6,151 bases of DNA from Gemmatimonadaceae bacterium (GCA_025453855.1 JALOPO010000110.1:1-6151); one strand, 5' to 3'. Positions 1-4,964 are shown, numbered from the stretch's first letter. Translations and numbers: made by a program. Notes: a model not told the origin generated them from the sequence alone.

Positions 1-42
1 CGAGCCCTCGCGCGGCACCGTCCCCCGCCGCAGCCTTCGCGC

Positions 43-1536
43 ATGCGCGACCCGACCGTCCCGCGCGTGCGCGCCCCCGACTTCCCCACCGATCTCGCCT
101 GGGTGAACGTCGCCGGCGCACCGCCCACGCTCGCGGCGCTGCGCGGACGCGTGGTGCTCCTCGACGTCTGGACGGCGGGGTGCATCAACTGCCGCCACCT
201 CGTCCCCACGCTCCACGCGATCGAGCGCCGCTACGGCGACGCGATCGCGATCCTCGGCATCCACAGCGGCAAGTACCCGGCCGAGCGCGACCCGGCGTTC
301 ATCGCGCACGCCTGCGCGCGACTCGGCATCACGCATCCGGTGCTCGACGATCGACGCTTCCGCACCTGGCGCGCCTTCGCCGTGCGCGCCTGGCCGACGC
401 TCGTCGTCATCGACCATCTCGGCTTCGTGGTGGCGATGCACGCCGGCGAGTGCACCATCGAGGAGATCGCACCGTACCTCGATCTGCTCGTGCACGCATC
501 CGGGCATCCGATCACGCCGCACGTCCCGGGTGCATCGCCCACGGCATCAGCCGCCGCCGCGCTCCGCTTTCCGGGCGCCGTCGCGCTCCACCCGCGCGAT
601 CCGGCGCGCATCGCCATCGCCGACGCCGGTCACGCGCGCATCCTCGTCGGCACGTTCGCGGCCGATGCGGCGTCGTGCGTGATCACCGCCGTGCACGGCG
701 ATGGCGTCTCCGGCTACCGCGATGGTGACGCGCCGCGCTGGGGCGATCCGCAGGGGCTCGCCTGGCGCGACGACGACACGCTCCTCGTCGCCGACACCGG
801 CGCCCACGCCCTGCGCGCCCTCGACACGCGCACGGGCCGTGCGCGCACCCTCGCCGGGACCGGCGTGCGCGTGCGCACCGATGCCGACCGCGCCGCCGGC
901 GCGATGGCCAGTCCGTGGGGACTCGCCGTCGCGGGTGACACGTGCTGGATCGCGATGGCCGGCACGCACCAGCTCTGGCGTCACGACGGCGCCTCGGGCA
1001 GGACGCACGTCGCCGCGGGGACGGGCGGCGAGGCGCTGGTGGACGGCCCCGCGCTCGCCGCGCTCCTCGCACAGCCCACGGCGCTCGCCGTCGAGGGCGA
1101 TGGCCCGCGCTGCTGGATCGCCTGCGCCGAGGGGAACGCCATCCGCGAGTTCGACCGCGATGCCGGGACGGTGCGCACCCTCGTCGGCACGGGGCTCTTC
1201 GACTTCGGCCACATCGATGGCGTCGGCGACGAGGTCCGGCTCCAGCATCCGCAGGGGGTCGCGTGGGATGCGGCGCGCGGGCGACTCCTGATCGCCGACA
1301 GCTACAACGGTGCCCTGCGCGCCCTCGACCCCGGCACGCGGCGCGTGACCACGCTCGCGCGGGAGCTCGGCACGCCAGTCGGCGTGGCGGTCTGTCCGGG
1401 CGGGGCCGCCGTGGTCGTCGACGAGCGCGGCCATCGACTGCTGGTGGTCGATGCGGCCTCGGGCGCCGTGCGGACCGTCACGGTCGAGTTCGCCGGAGGC
1501 GGCGCGACGGCAGCGGGAATGGGGCGTCGGGCGTAA
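43..1536 (+). CDS. Thioredoxin-like domain fused to NHL-repeat beta-propeller (NHLRC2-like protein)
   Basis: The 497-residue product has an N-terminal thioredoxin/TlpA-like domain (about residues 8-150). It contains the redox motif WTAGCINC, with C47 and C50, and the usual cis-proline in AWPTLVVID (P118). From about residue 173 there are six NHL-type repeats, starting near residues 173, 236, 290, 344, 402 and 444, each with a PxGLA/PxGVA-like strand and a D/N-rich turn such as VADTGAHALRALD or IADSYNGALRALD. Six repeats suffice for a closed propeller. The CINC motif and domain order match the NHLRC2 family of bacteria and animals, whose biochemical role is not settled; thiol-disulfide chemistry with a propeller-bound partner is my inference. 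No signal peptide is visible, so it is probably cytosolic. The frame is open to the window edge and there is no clear ribosome binding site before position 43, so the true start could lie upstream, although this ATG places the thioredoxin fold at the usual distance. A promoter-like patch and leader separate it from the next gene, so it is probably not in that transcription unit. Confidence 0.9.
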   Translation: MRDPTVPRVRAPDFPTDLAWVNVAGAPPTLAALRGRVVLLDVWTAGCINCRHLVPTLHAIERRYGDAIAILGIHSGKYPAERDPAFIAHACARLGITHPVLDDRRFRTWRAFAVRAWPTLVVIDHLGFVVAMHAGECTIEEIAPYLDLLVHASGHPITPHVPGASPTASAAAALRFPGAVALHPRDPARIAIADAGHARILVGTFAADAASCVITAVHGDGVSGYRDGDAPRWGDPQGLAWRDDDTLLVADTGAHALRALDTRTGRARTLAGTGVRVRTDADRAAGAMASPWGLAVAGDTCWIAMAGTHQLWRHDGASGRTHVAAGTGGEALVDGPALAALLAQPTALAVEGDGPRCWIACAEGNAIREFDRDAGTVRTLVGTGLFDFGHIDGVGDEVRLQHPQGVAWDAARGRLLIADSYNGALRALDPGTRRVTTLARELGTPVGVAVCPGGAAVVVDERGHRLLVVDAASGAVRTVTVEFAGGGATAAGMGRRA

Positions 1537-1589
1537 CCGCTCGGTCAGGACGGGCGTTCTCCCGACTTCTCCCCTCCTCCGGCCGGACC

Positions 1590-1595
1590 TATGTT
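1590..1595 (+). promoter_or_regulatory. Candidate -10 element of the desaturase promoter
   Basis: The hexamer TATGTT is the only TAnnnT-like, A/T-rich patch in the 133-bp gap before the desaturase. Similar isolated patches occur before the YggX gene (TACCTT, 2519-2524) and the small exported protein (TATTGC, 5024-5029). A start of transcription near 1601 would give a leader of about 70 nt that begins with the hairpin at 1603-1636. No convincing -35 box was found, so this is a weak call from position and composition. Confidence 0.3.
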
Positions 1596-1602
1596 CGCCG
1601 AT

Positions 1603-1636
1603 CGGGGCGGCAGCCGCGGATGCGCGGACCGCCCCG
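1603..1636 (+). promoter_or_regulatory. Nested hairpin in the leader of the desaturase gene
   Basis: An outer 8-bp stem pairs CGGGGCGG (1603-1610) with CCGCCCCG (1629-1636). An inner 5-bp stem pairs CCGCG (1614-1618) with CGCGG (1623-1627) around a GATG loop, leaving a small internal loop between the two. It ends 33 nt before the ATG and about 17 nt before the AGGAG ribosome binding site. No T-run follows, so it is not an obvious attenuator. It could stabilise the 5' end of the mRNA, act as a temperature-sensitive structure, or be an operator dyad at the DNA level. Confidence 0.45.
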
Positions 1637-1669
1637 CACTCGTCCCATTCATCAGGAGTCGTGTAGTCC

Positions 1670-2443
1670 ATGCCAGGTTTTGCCGTGCTGGCGCAGGAAT
1701 GGTGGATGCCCGTCCTGTTCGTCGTGATCGCCGGGCACATCACCAACGTCTGCGTCACCCTCTTCCTGCACCGCGAGCAGACCCACCGCGGGGTCGTCTT
1801 CTCGGGGCTCGTCAGCGTGCCGATGCGCATCTGGCTCTGGCTGACGACGAGCATCGTGACCAAGGAGTGGGTGGCCTGCCACCGGAAGCATCACGCCTTC
1901 GCCGATCGTGAAGGGGATCCGCACTCGCCGCTCGTCGAGGGGCTGCGCAACATCCTCCTCAAGGGGGCCTTCTACTACCGCACGGCGGTGCGCCAGCCGG
2001 GCGTGCTGGAGAAGTACGGCAAGGGGACGCCCACCGACTGGCTCGAGCGGCACCTCCTCGACAAGCGCAACTGGCTCGGCATCCTGGTCATGCTCGCCAT
2101 CGATCTCTACCTGTTCGGCGTCCTGGTCGGCGCGATCGTCTGGGGGATCCAGATGATCTGGATCCCGTTCTGGGCGGCCGGCGTGATCAACGGCGTCGGT
2201 CATGCGCTCGGCTACCGCAACCACGACGTGAAGGACGAGAGCCGCAACATCTCGCCGATCGCGATCTGGCTGGGCGGCGAGGAGCTGCACAACAACCACC
2301 ACGCCGACCCGCACTCGGCCAAGTTCGCCCATCGCTGGTTCGAGTTCGACATCGGGTGGCTGTACATCCAGCTCATGCGCCCCTTCGGCCTCGCACGCGT
2401 GAAGTACGCGCGCGAGGGGTTGCAGCCCGCCACCGCCGACTGA
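1670..2443 (+). CDS. Membrane fatty acid desaturase (Delta9 acyl-CoA/acyl-lipid type)
   Basis: The 257-residue protein introduces a double bond into saturated acyl chains using a membrane-bound di-iron centre, O2 and an electron donor. All histidine boxes are present: HREQTH (H34 and H39), HRKHH (H71, H74, H75), and HNNHH within EELHNNHH (H207, H210, H211), plus the extra H178 and H185 in the HALGYRNHD region. Hydrophobic segments flank the boxes at about residues 12-33, 47-63, 90-100, 125-145 and 150-170. The block KEWVACHRKHHAFAD and the stretch MIWIPFWAAGVINGVGH are typical of the DesC/DesB branch related to stearoyl-CoA desaturase. It lacks the long C-terminal extension of eukaryotic enzymes and looks complete. 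AGGAG at 1654-1658 lies 11 nt before the ATG. It is probably transcribed alone, with a hairpin in the leader and a terminator-like hairpin 28 nt after the stop. Such enzymes adjust membrane fluidity, often in the cold. The exact substrate and double-bond position cannot be read from the sequence. Confidence 0.95.
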   Translation: MPGFAVLAQEWWMPVLFVVIAGHITNVCVTLFLHREQTHRGVVFSGLVSVPMRIWLWLTTSIVTKEWVACHRKHHAFADREGDPHSPLVEGLRNILLKGAFYYRTAVRQPGVLEKYGKGTPTDWLERHLLDKRNWLGILVMLAIDLYLFGVLVGAIVWGIQMIWIPFWAAGVINGVGHALGYRNHDVKDESRNISPIAIWLGGEELHNNHHADPHSAKFAHRWFEFDIGWLYIQLMRPFGLARVKYAREGLQPATAD

Positions 2444-2471
2444 CGCGGCGTCCTGGCCGGCGGCTCGACGT

Positions 2472-2507
2472 GACGGGGGCGGATCGCGATGGCGATCCGC
2501 CCCCGTT
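2472..2507 (+). terminator. Terminator-like hairpin after the desaturase gene (copy 1 of a shared stem)
   Basis: A perfect 15-bp stem pairs ACGGGGGCGGATCGC (2473-2487) with its complement at 2492-2506 around the tetraloop GATG. A sixteenth position, G2472 opposite T2507, could form a G-U wobble. It lies 28 nt after the desaturase stop and before the YggX start. There is no downstream T-run, so it is not a textbook intrinsic terminator, but position and stability suit transcription termination or 3'-end protection. It closely resembles the hairpin at 2884-2919. Confidence 0.65.
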
Positions 2508-2518
2508 CCGGTCCGGGC

Positions 2519-2524
2519 TACCTT
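2519..2524 (+). promoter_or_regulatory. Candidate -10 element of the yggX-like gene
   Basis: TACCTT sits in a GGGCTACCTTTCC context just after the desaturase terminator hairpin and would give a leader of about 45 nt. The expected -35 position (around 2496-2502) falls inside the right arm of that hairpin, so the terminator of one gene would overlap the promoter of the next. No -35 consensus is visible, and the call rests on position and similarity to the patches at 1590-1595 and 5024-5029. Confidence 0.3.
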
Positions 2525-2564
2525 TCCAGCACCCGCCGGACCTCCCGGCGCGGGTCGACCTTCC

Positions 2565-2568
2565 GGAG
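2565..2568 (+). promoter_or_regulatory. Ribosome binding site fixing the GTG start of the yggX-like gene
   Basis: GGAG lies 6 nt before the GTG at 2575. An in-frame TAG at 2569-2571 blocks any upstream start, and the next in-frame Met is residue 47, inside the conserved core, so the GTG is effectively the only possible start. Confidence 0.8.
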
Positions 2569-2574
2569 TAGCAC

Positions 2575-2853
2575 GTGCCTGATGTCACCTGTGCCCGCTG
2601 CGGCAACGTGCGCGCGGGCTTCGAGCGCCCCCCGTTCCCGGGCCCCATCGGCCAGCGGATCGTGGCGGGCACCTGCCAGGTCTGCTGGGGCGACTGGCTC
2701 AAGCAGCAGACGATGCTCATCAACCACTATGGCCTGAACGTGATGGATCCGCAGGCGCGGAGCTTCCTCACGAAGAACATGAGCGCCTACCTCTTCGGCG
2801 CCGGCGAGCAGGCCGAGATCGACACCACGAAGCAGGGGACGATCTCGCACTGA
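2575..2853 (+). CDS. yggX: YggX-family Fe(II)-trafficking / oxidative damage protection protein with two added CxxC pairs
   Basis: The 92-residue protein matches the YggX fold signature: PGPIGQRI (about residues 22-29), W41-L42-K43-Q44-Q45-T46-M47-L48-I49-N50 followed by LNVMD, and a C-terminal KNMSAYLFG helix (67-75). E. coli YggX has the parallel stretch QTMLINEKKLNMMN. In enterobacteria YggX is a small cytosolic protein that protects Fe-S clusters from oxidative damage and helps move iron. Unlike E. coli YggX, which has a single conserved N-terminal cysteine, this protein has C6-A-R-C9 and C34-Q-V-C37, a four-cysteine arrangement like a zinc ribbon or rubredoxin knuckle. That could bind Zn or Fe structurally or change how iron is handled, which is inference. 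The start is GTG with GGAG 6 nt upstream. A strong hairpin 30 nt after the stop separates it from the convergent cold-shock gene. It appears monocistronic. Confidence 0.9.
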   Translation: MPDVTCARCGNVRAGFERPPFPGPIGQRIVAGTCQVCWGDWLKQQTMLINHYGLNVMDPQARSFLTKNMSAYLFGAGEQAEIDTTKQGTISH

Positions 2854-2883
2854 TGAGCGGCATCGCCGCCGTCGCACGACGCA

Positions 2884-2919
2884 GACGGGCCCGGATCGCA
2901 GCGGCGATCCGGGCCCGTC
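2884..2919. terminator. Bidirectional terminator-like hairpin between convergent genes (copy 2 of the shared stem)
   Basis: A perfect 16-bp stem pairs GACGGGCCCGGATCGC (2884-2899) with its complement at 2904-2919 around the tetraloop AGCG. It lies 30 nt after the YggX stop and 70 bp beyond the stop of the convergent cold-shock gene, so it can serve both. There is no T-run on either side. Its left arm differs from the copy at 2472-2487 at only two positions, and both changes are matched by compensating changes in the right arm. Confidence 0.7.
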
Positions 2920-2989
2920 GTCACGTCAGCACGCCGTCGATCCGCGTGCGCTCTGTCGGGTCGCTTGGGAAGGGCCTGGTGCTCTCTGC

Positions 2990-3196
2990 TCAGGCCTTGG
3001 TGACCTGATCGGCCTGGGGCCCCTTCTGCCCCTGGACGATCTCGAACTCCACCTGATCACCCTCGGCGAGGCTCTTGAAGCCCTGGCTCTGGATGGCGCT
3101 GAAGTGGACGAAGACGTCCGGCCCCCCCTCGCGGGCGATGAAGCCGTACCCCTTCGCGTCGTTGAACCACTTGACGGTGCCTGTCATGCGTGCCAT
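2990..3196 (-). CDS. csp: CspA-type cold-shock protein (single-stranded nucleic acid chaperone)
   Basis: The 68-residue protein is a single cold-shock domain: a five-stranded OB fold that binds single-stranded RNA or DNA and melts mRNA structure. RNP1 is KGYGFI (residues 15-20) and RNP2 is VFVHF (28-32), with the aromatic surface W10, F11, Y17, F19, F29, H31 and F32 all present. The length is normal for the family and the C-terminal GQKGPQADQVTK is typical. The start at 3196 is supported by AGGA (3204-3207) seven bases upstream; the alternative Met4 has no better site. Upstream is a 248-bp spacer rich in palindromes, in keeping with the structured leaders of cold-shock genes. The gene converges on yggX across the hairpin at 2884-2919. 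Whether it is cold-induced or constitutive cannot be told from sequence. Confidence 0.97.
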   Translation of the reverse strand: MARMTGTVKWFNDAKGYGFIAREGGPDVFVHFSAIQSQGFKSLAEGDQVEFEIVQGQKGPQADQVTKA

Positions 3197-3444
3197 CGGA
3201 ACGTCCTCACGTGCTCGCCGGCGGTGCCTGAGTAGAGATGCGACCGGCGGGCCCGCCGATCACGCCGCCCGAGGGCGTGCCGGCCGGCCGTCCTCGAGCA
3301 GGGGTACTACCCCCCAGACGCACGAAGCGCGCCGCCGGGCCGAGGCGTCGTCGAGACGCTCCGTCGCCCGCGGCGCGCTGCGCGCCTGACAGGTCGTACC
3401 GTTCTTCCGCTCGGGCGCTCGCAGAAACACGAACGCCGACGCGT
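3197..3444 (-). promoter_or_regulatory. Palindrome-rich upstream/leader region of the cold-shock gene
   Basis: This 248-bp spacer has no credible gene. Read towards the cold-shock gene it holds a 7+7 inverted repeat GGCGCGC/GCGCGCC (3372-3386), a 13-bp palindrome GGGGTACTACCCC (3301-3313, then two more C), GCCGGCCGGC (3279-3288), an inverted repeat CACGCC/GGCGTG (3261-3266 and 3274-3279) and a 14-bp palindrome CGGCGGGCCCGCCG (3245-3258). The density of dyads suits a structured 5' leader or an operator region. The promoter itself is not clear; a weak -10-like TCTACT on the minus strand covers about 3231-3236. Confidence 0.4.
3301..3316. promoter_or_regulatory. Palindromic candidate operator upstream of the cold-shock gene
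   Basis: GGGGTACTACCCC is a perfect 13-bp palindrome centred on C3307, extended by a further C-run. The minus strand reads GTAGTACCCCT and includes TACCCCT, which fits the NarL-type heptamer TACYYMT. A related G/C-run element with the same GTAGT core occurs at 3741-3761 before the zinc-ribbon gene. A LuxR/NarL-family response-regulator site is the natural guess, but no regulator is encoded here. Confidence 0.3.
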
Positions 3445-3657
3445 TCACGCCGCGCCGGCGATGTACCTCGCTACCCGTCCGCATGCCGAGCACTTGAGCG
3501 TCACGTGCGAGCGGGGCGGAGGCGGAAGGATCTGCGGTTCCCGTTCGAAGGCGCCCGACGTGCACGACGGGCAGACGAGCGGCGTGCCCGAGCGATCGCT
3601 GGCGATGAGATGCAGCGCCTGGGCAGGATTGTACGACGCTGGACGAGGCTTGCGCAT
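3445..3657 (-). CDS. Small zinc-ribbon protein of unknown function
   Basis: I do not recognise a named family. The 70-residue protein has two cysteine pairs, C29-P-S-C32 and C56-S-A-C59-G, 23 residues apart, the spacing and knuckle form (CPxC...CxxCG) of a treble-clef or zinc-ribbon Zn site. The first 20 residues are basic (MRKPRPASYNP) and the linker contains PPPP (45-48). No signal peptide or membrane segment is visible. The start at 3657 is backed by a strong GGAGGG at 3661-3666, a short spacing of about 4 nt. Base composition matches neighbouring genes and overlapping alternative frames show no family signature, which favours this frame. It sits between a YhaM-type exonuclease and a cold-shock protein on the same strand, so a role in RNA or translation is possible but only inferred. 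Confidence 0.75.
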   Translation of the reverse strand: MRKPRPASYNPAQALHLIASDRSGTPLVCPSCTSGAFEREPQILPPPPRSHVTLKCSACGRVARYIAGAA

Positions 3658-3740
3658 GAACCCTCCGGAGTTGGTCCGACCGGGATTTCGTCACCAGCGC
3701 TCCTGCGCCGGCAGACGACCGTGAACCGTAACCGGCATTT

Positions 3741-3761
3741 CCCCCCCTGTGTAGTGGGGGG
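3741..3761. promoter_or_regulatory. C-run/G-run inverted repeat around a TGTAGT core
   Basis: A run of seven C (3741-3747) is followed by TGTGTAGT and six G (3756-3761), forming a 6-bp GC stem with an 8-nt loop. It lies about 85-105 bp before the zinc-ribbon start. The GTAGT core next to a homopolymeric G/C run recalls the palindrome at 3301-3316 before the cold-shock gene. It might be a shared operator; it is not placed as a terminator for any gene here, except possibly as a distant stop for the upstream yhaM-like transcript. Confidence 0.3.
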
Positions 3762-3822
3762 ACGGCCTAGAGGGTTAGCTGATCGACGCTCCGCGTGTCG
3801 ACCACGTGAATCCAAGCCTGCA

Positions 3823-3838
3823 AGTGATTTATTTCACA
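3823..3838. promoter_or_regulatory. Candidate CRP/FNR-family binding site
   Basis: AGTGATTTATTTCACA matches the CRP half-site pattern TGTGA-N6-TCACA at 9 of 10 defined positions; only the first T is A. It is A/T-rich in the centre, in a GC-rich genome where such a match is unlikely by chance. It lies about 166 bp upstream of the zinc-ribbon start and 50 bp beyond the yhaM stop. Because CRP-fold regulators share this kind of dyad, the specific regulator is uncertain. Confidence 0.4.
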
Positions 3839-3860
3839 TGTCGTGCATACATGATGGCGT

Positions 3861-3901
3861 CATGATGATTGTGTGCTGACGGCATATCACCGATCATCAT
3901 G
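3861..3901 (-). repeat. Inverted repeat spanning the stop codon of the yhaM-like gene
   Basis: CATGATGAT (3861-3869) is a perfect inverted match to ATCATCATG (3893-3901), extendable by a wobble and a G-C pair. The stop codon (3887-3889) lies in the loop. A second direct copy of CATGATG at 3850-3856 could pair with the same right arm. As RNA this gives an A/U-rich stem of 9-11 bp at the 3' end of the gene. It could be a weak terminator or decay-protecting hairpin; no T-run follows. Confidence 0.3.
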
Positions 3902-4903
3902 TTCGCCATTCACCGGCCACAACCCGGCTGGACGACGCCAGAGCTTCCGGTCCAGCTGCCAGGCCCGCCGCGGGGAGACCTCGGCTCCGTCCGGAAAGAG
4001 CTCGTCATCGGCCAGCGAGGTCGTCATCGCATCGCCCTTCGCGCTGGTCTCGTCGGCCCAGTGGAGCAGCTCCGCCTCGGCGGTCGCCGGCTGCACCGGG
4101 CTCCCGAACTCGAGCGAGCCGTGGTGCGAGAGGATCAGGTGCTGCAGCTCCGTCACCTGCCACGTGCCGAGCGTGCACGATCCGTCGCGACGCGCGGCCT
4201 CGACCCGCTCCGTGAACATCAGGCACCCGAGCACCACGTGGCCGATGAGTGCGTTGCGCGGATCGTAGTCGAAGCCGCGCGCATCGACCGTGTACGTCTC
4301 CACCTTCCCGATGTCGTGCAGGAGCGCCCCCGCCACCACCAGGTCGGCATCGACGCGCATCGTCTTCGCCATCGCGCGCCCGATCGTGGCCACCTCCACC
4401 ACGTGCAGCAGGAGCCCGCCCAGTCGCGCGTGGTGGCCGCGCACCGCGCCCGGCGTCCGCTCGAATCGCACGCGGAACGCATCGTCGGCGAAGAAGAGCG
4501 CCATCGCCTCGCGCAGCGCCGGCACGCGCACCTCCGCGCGCAGCTCGTCGAGCTTCTGCCAGAGGCGTTCGGTCGCATACGGCACCGACGGCAGGAACGC
4601 CTCCACGCGCTCCGCCCCCACCGGGAGCACGCGCAGCGGCGCCGACAGGGCGAGCTGCCGGTCCTCGCGGTAGCGGTCGACCGTGCCGAGCACCTGCACC
4701 ACGCGCCCGCGCTCCGCGCCGGCCACCCACTCCGCCTTGTCGAACCAGACCGGGGCGGTGCGGATCGACCCCGACGCATCGCGTAGCGTCAGCACCCAGA
4801 ACGGGTCGCCGGTCTTGGCCGTCCGTTCGGTGCGGTCCTCGACGAGGAGTTCGAGCTGCACGGAATCGCCCGGCGCGAGGTCGCGGACGCGGATGTCGGG
4901 CAT
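3887..4903 (-). CDS. yhaM: YhaM-type 3'-5' exoribonuclease (OB-fold plus HD domain)
   Basis: The 338-residue protein has an N-terminal OB-type nucleic-acid binding domain (about residues 1-95; FWVLTLRDASGSIRTAPVWF at 35-54) and a C-terminal HD phosphohydrolase domain. Metal ligands visible in order are H167 (LLLHVVE), H196-D197 in ALLHDIGK, H222 (IGHVVLG), H260-H261 in LSHHG and D284 in LLHWADE. This order and the LSHHGSLEFGSP and EAELLHWADE blocks match B. subtilis YhaM, a manganese-dependent 3'-5' exoribonuclease of about 314 residues that also degrades ssDNA. The start at 4903 gives the family's usual N-terminus and length. The frame stays open far upstream to 5752, but that extension is low-complexity Arg/Ala/Pro sequence antisense to two convincing genes. 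No good ribosome binding site precedes the ATG, which may be weakly initiated or leaderless. It is divergent from the small exported-protein gene across 130 bp. Cytosolic RNA turnover is the likely role. Confidence 0.9.
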   Translation of the reverse strand: MPDIRVRDLAPGDSVQLELLVEDRTERTAKTGDPFWVLTLRDASGSIRTAPVWFDKAEWVAGAERGRVVQVLGTVDRYREDRQLALSAPLRVLPVGAERVEAFLPSVPYATERLWQKLDELRAEVRVPALREAMALFFADDAFRVRFERTPGAVRGHHARLGGLLLHVVEVATIGRAMAKTMRVDADLVVAGALLHDIGKVETYTVDARGFDYDPRNALIGHVVLGCLMFTERVEAARRDGSCTLGTWQVTELQHLILSHHGSLEFGSPVQPATAEAELLHWADETSAKGDAMTTSLADDELFPDGAEVSPRRAWQLDRKLWRRPAGLWPVNGEHDDR

Positions 4904-4964
4904 GGCGGGTGCGGTGCGGATGCCGGTGAGCGGGGCGCGCGGGATCGCGCGGACGCCGCAAGAT

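Larger units (their letters stand above)
3658..3886. other. Regulatory-looking spacer upstream of the zinc-ribbon gene
   Basis: No gene is visible in these 229 bases. The 3805-3886 part is noticeably more A/T-rich than anything else in the window and is where a minus-strand promoter for the zinc-ribbon gene would be expected. From right to left it holds two direct copies of CATGATG (3850-3856 and 3861-3867), a CRP/FNR-like dyad (3823-3838), a C-run/G-run inverted repeat around TGTGTAGT (3741-3761) and tandem heptamers ACCGTGA/ACCGTAA (3718-3731). Confidence 0.4.

Noticed and set aside
1..42. End of an upstream gene
   Set aside because: The 42 bases are open in the frame of the first gene and show no stop codon in any plus frame, so neither a separate upstream gene nor an N-terminal extension can be shown.
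547..1863. Long minus-strand open frame of 438 codons opposite the thioredoxin/NHL gene and the desaturase start
   Set aside because: It is antisense to two genes with clear domain signatures; its product is low-complexity Arg/Gly/Ala/Asp sequence without a recognisable fold. Long open antisense frames are expected at this GC content.
2970..2998. Imperfect AAGGgCCTG/CAGGCCTT hairpin at the end of the cold-shock gene
   Set aside because: The stem is short and bulged, overlaps the last codons and has no T-run; the strong hairpin at 2884-2919 is the better terminator.
3372..3386. GGCGCGC/GCGCGCC inverted repeat as terminator of the zinc-ribbon gene
   Set aside because: The centre is one base, so the full stem cannot form in RNA, and there is no T-run; such GC repeats are common by chance here.
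3238..3879. Plus-strand frame of 213 codons across the spacer and zinc-ribbon gene
   Set aside because: Arg-rich with no motif, antisense to the zinc-ribbon frame, which has paired CxxC knuckles and a strong ribosome binding site.
3869..4786. Plus-strand frame of 305 codons opposite the yhaM-like gene
   Set aside because: Composition is His/Arg/Leu-rich shadow of the HD gene, with no family signature and no ribosome binding site.
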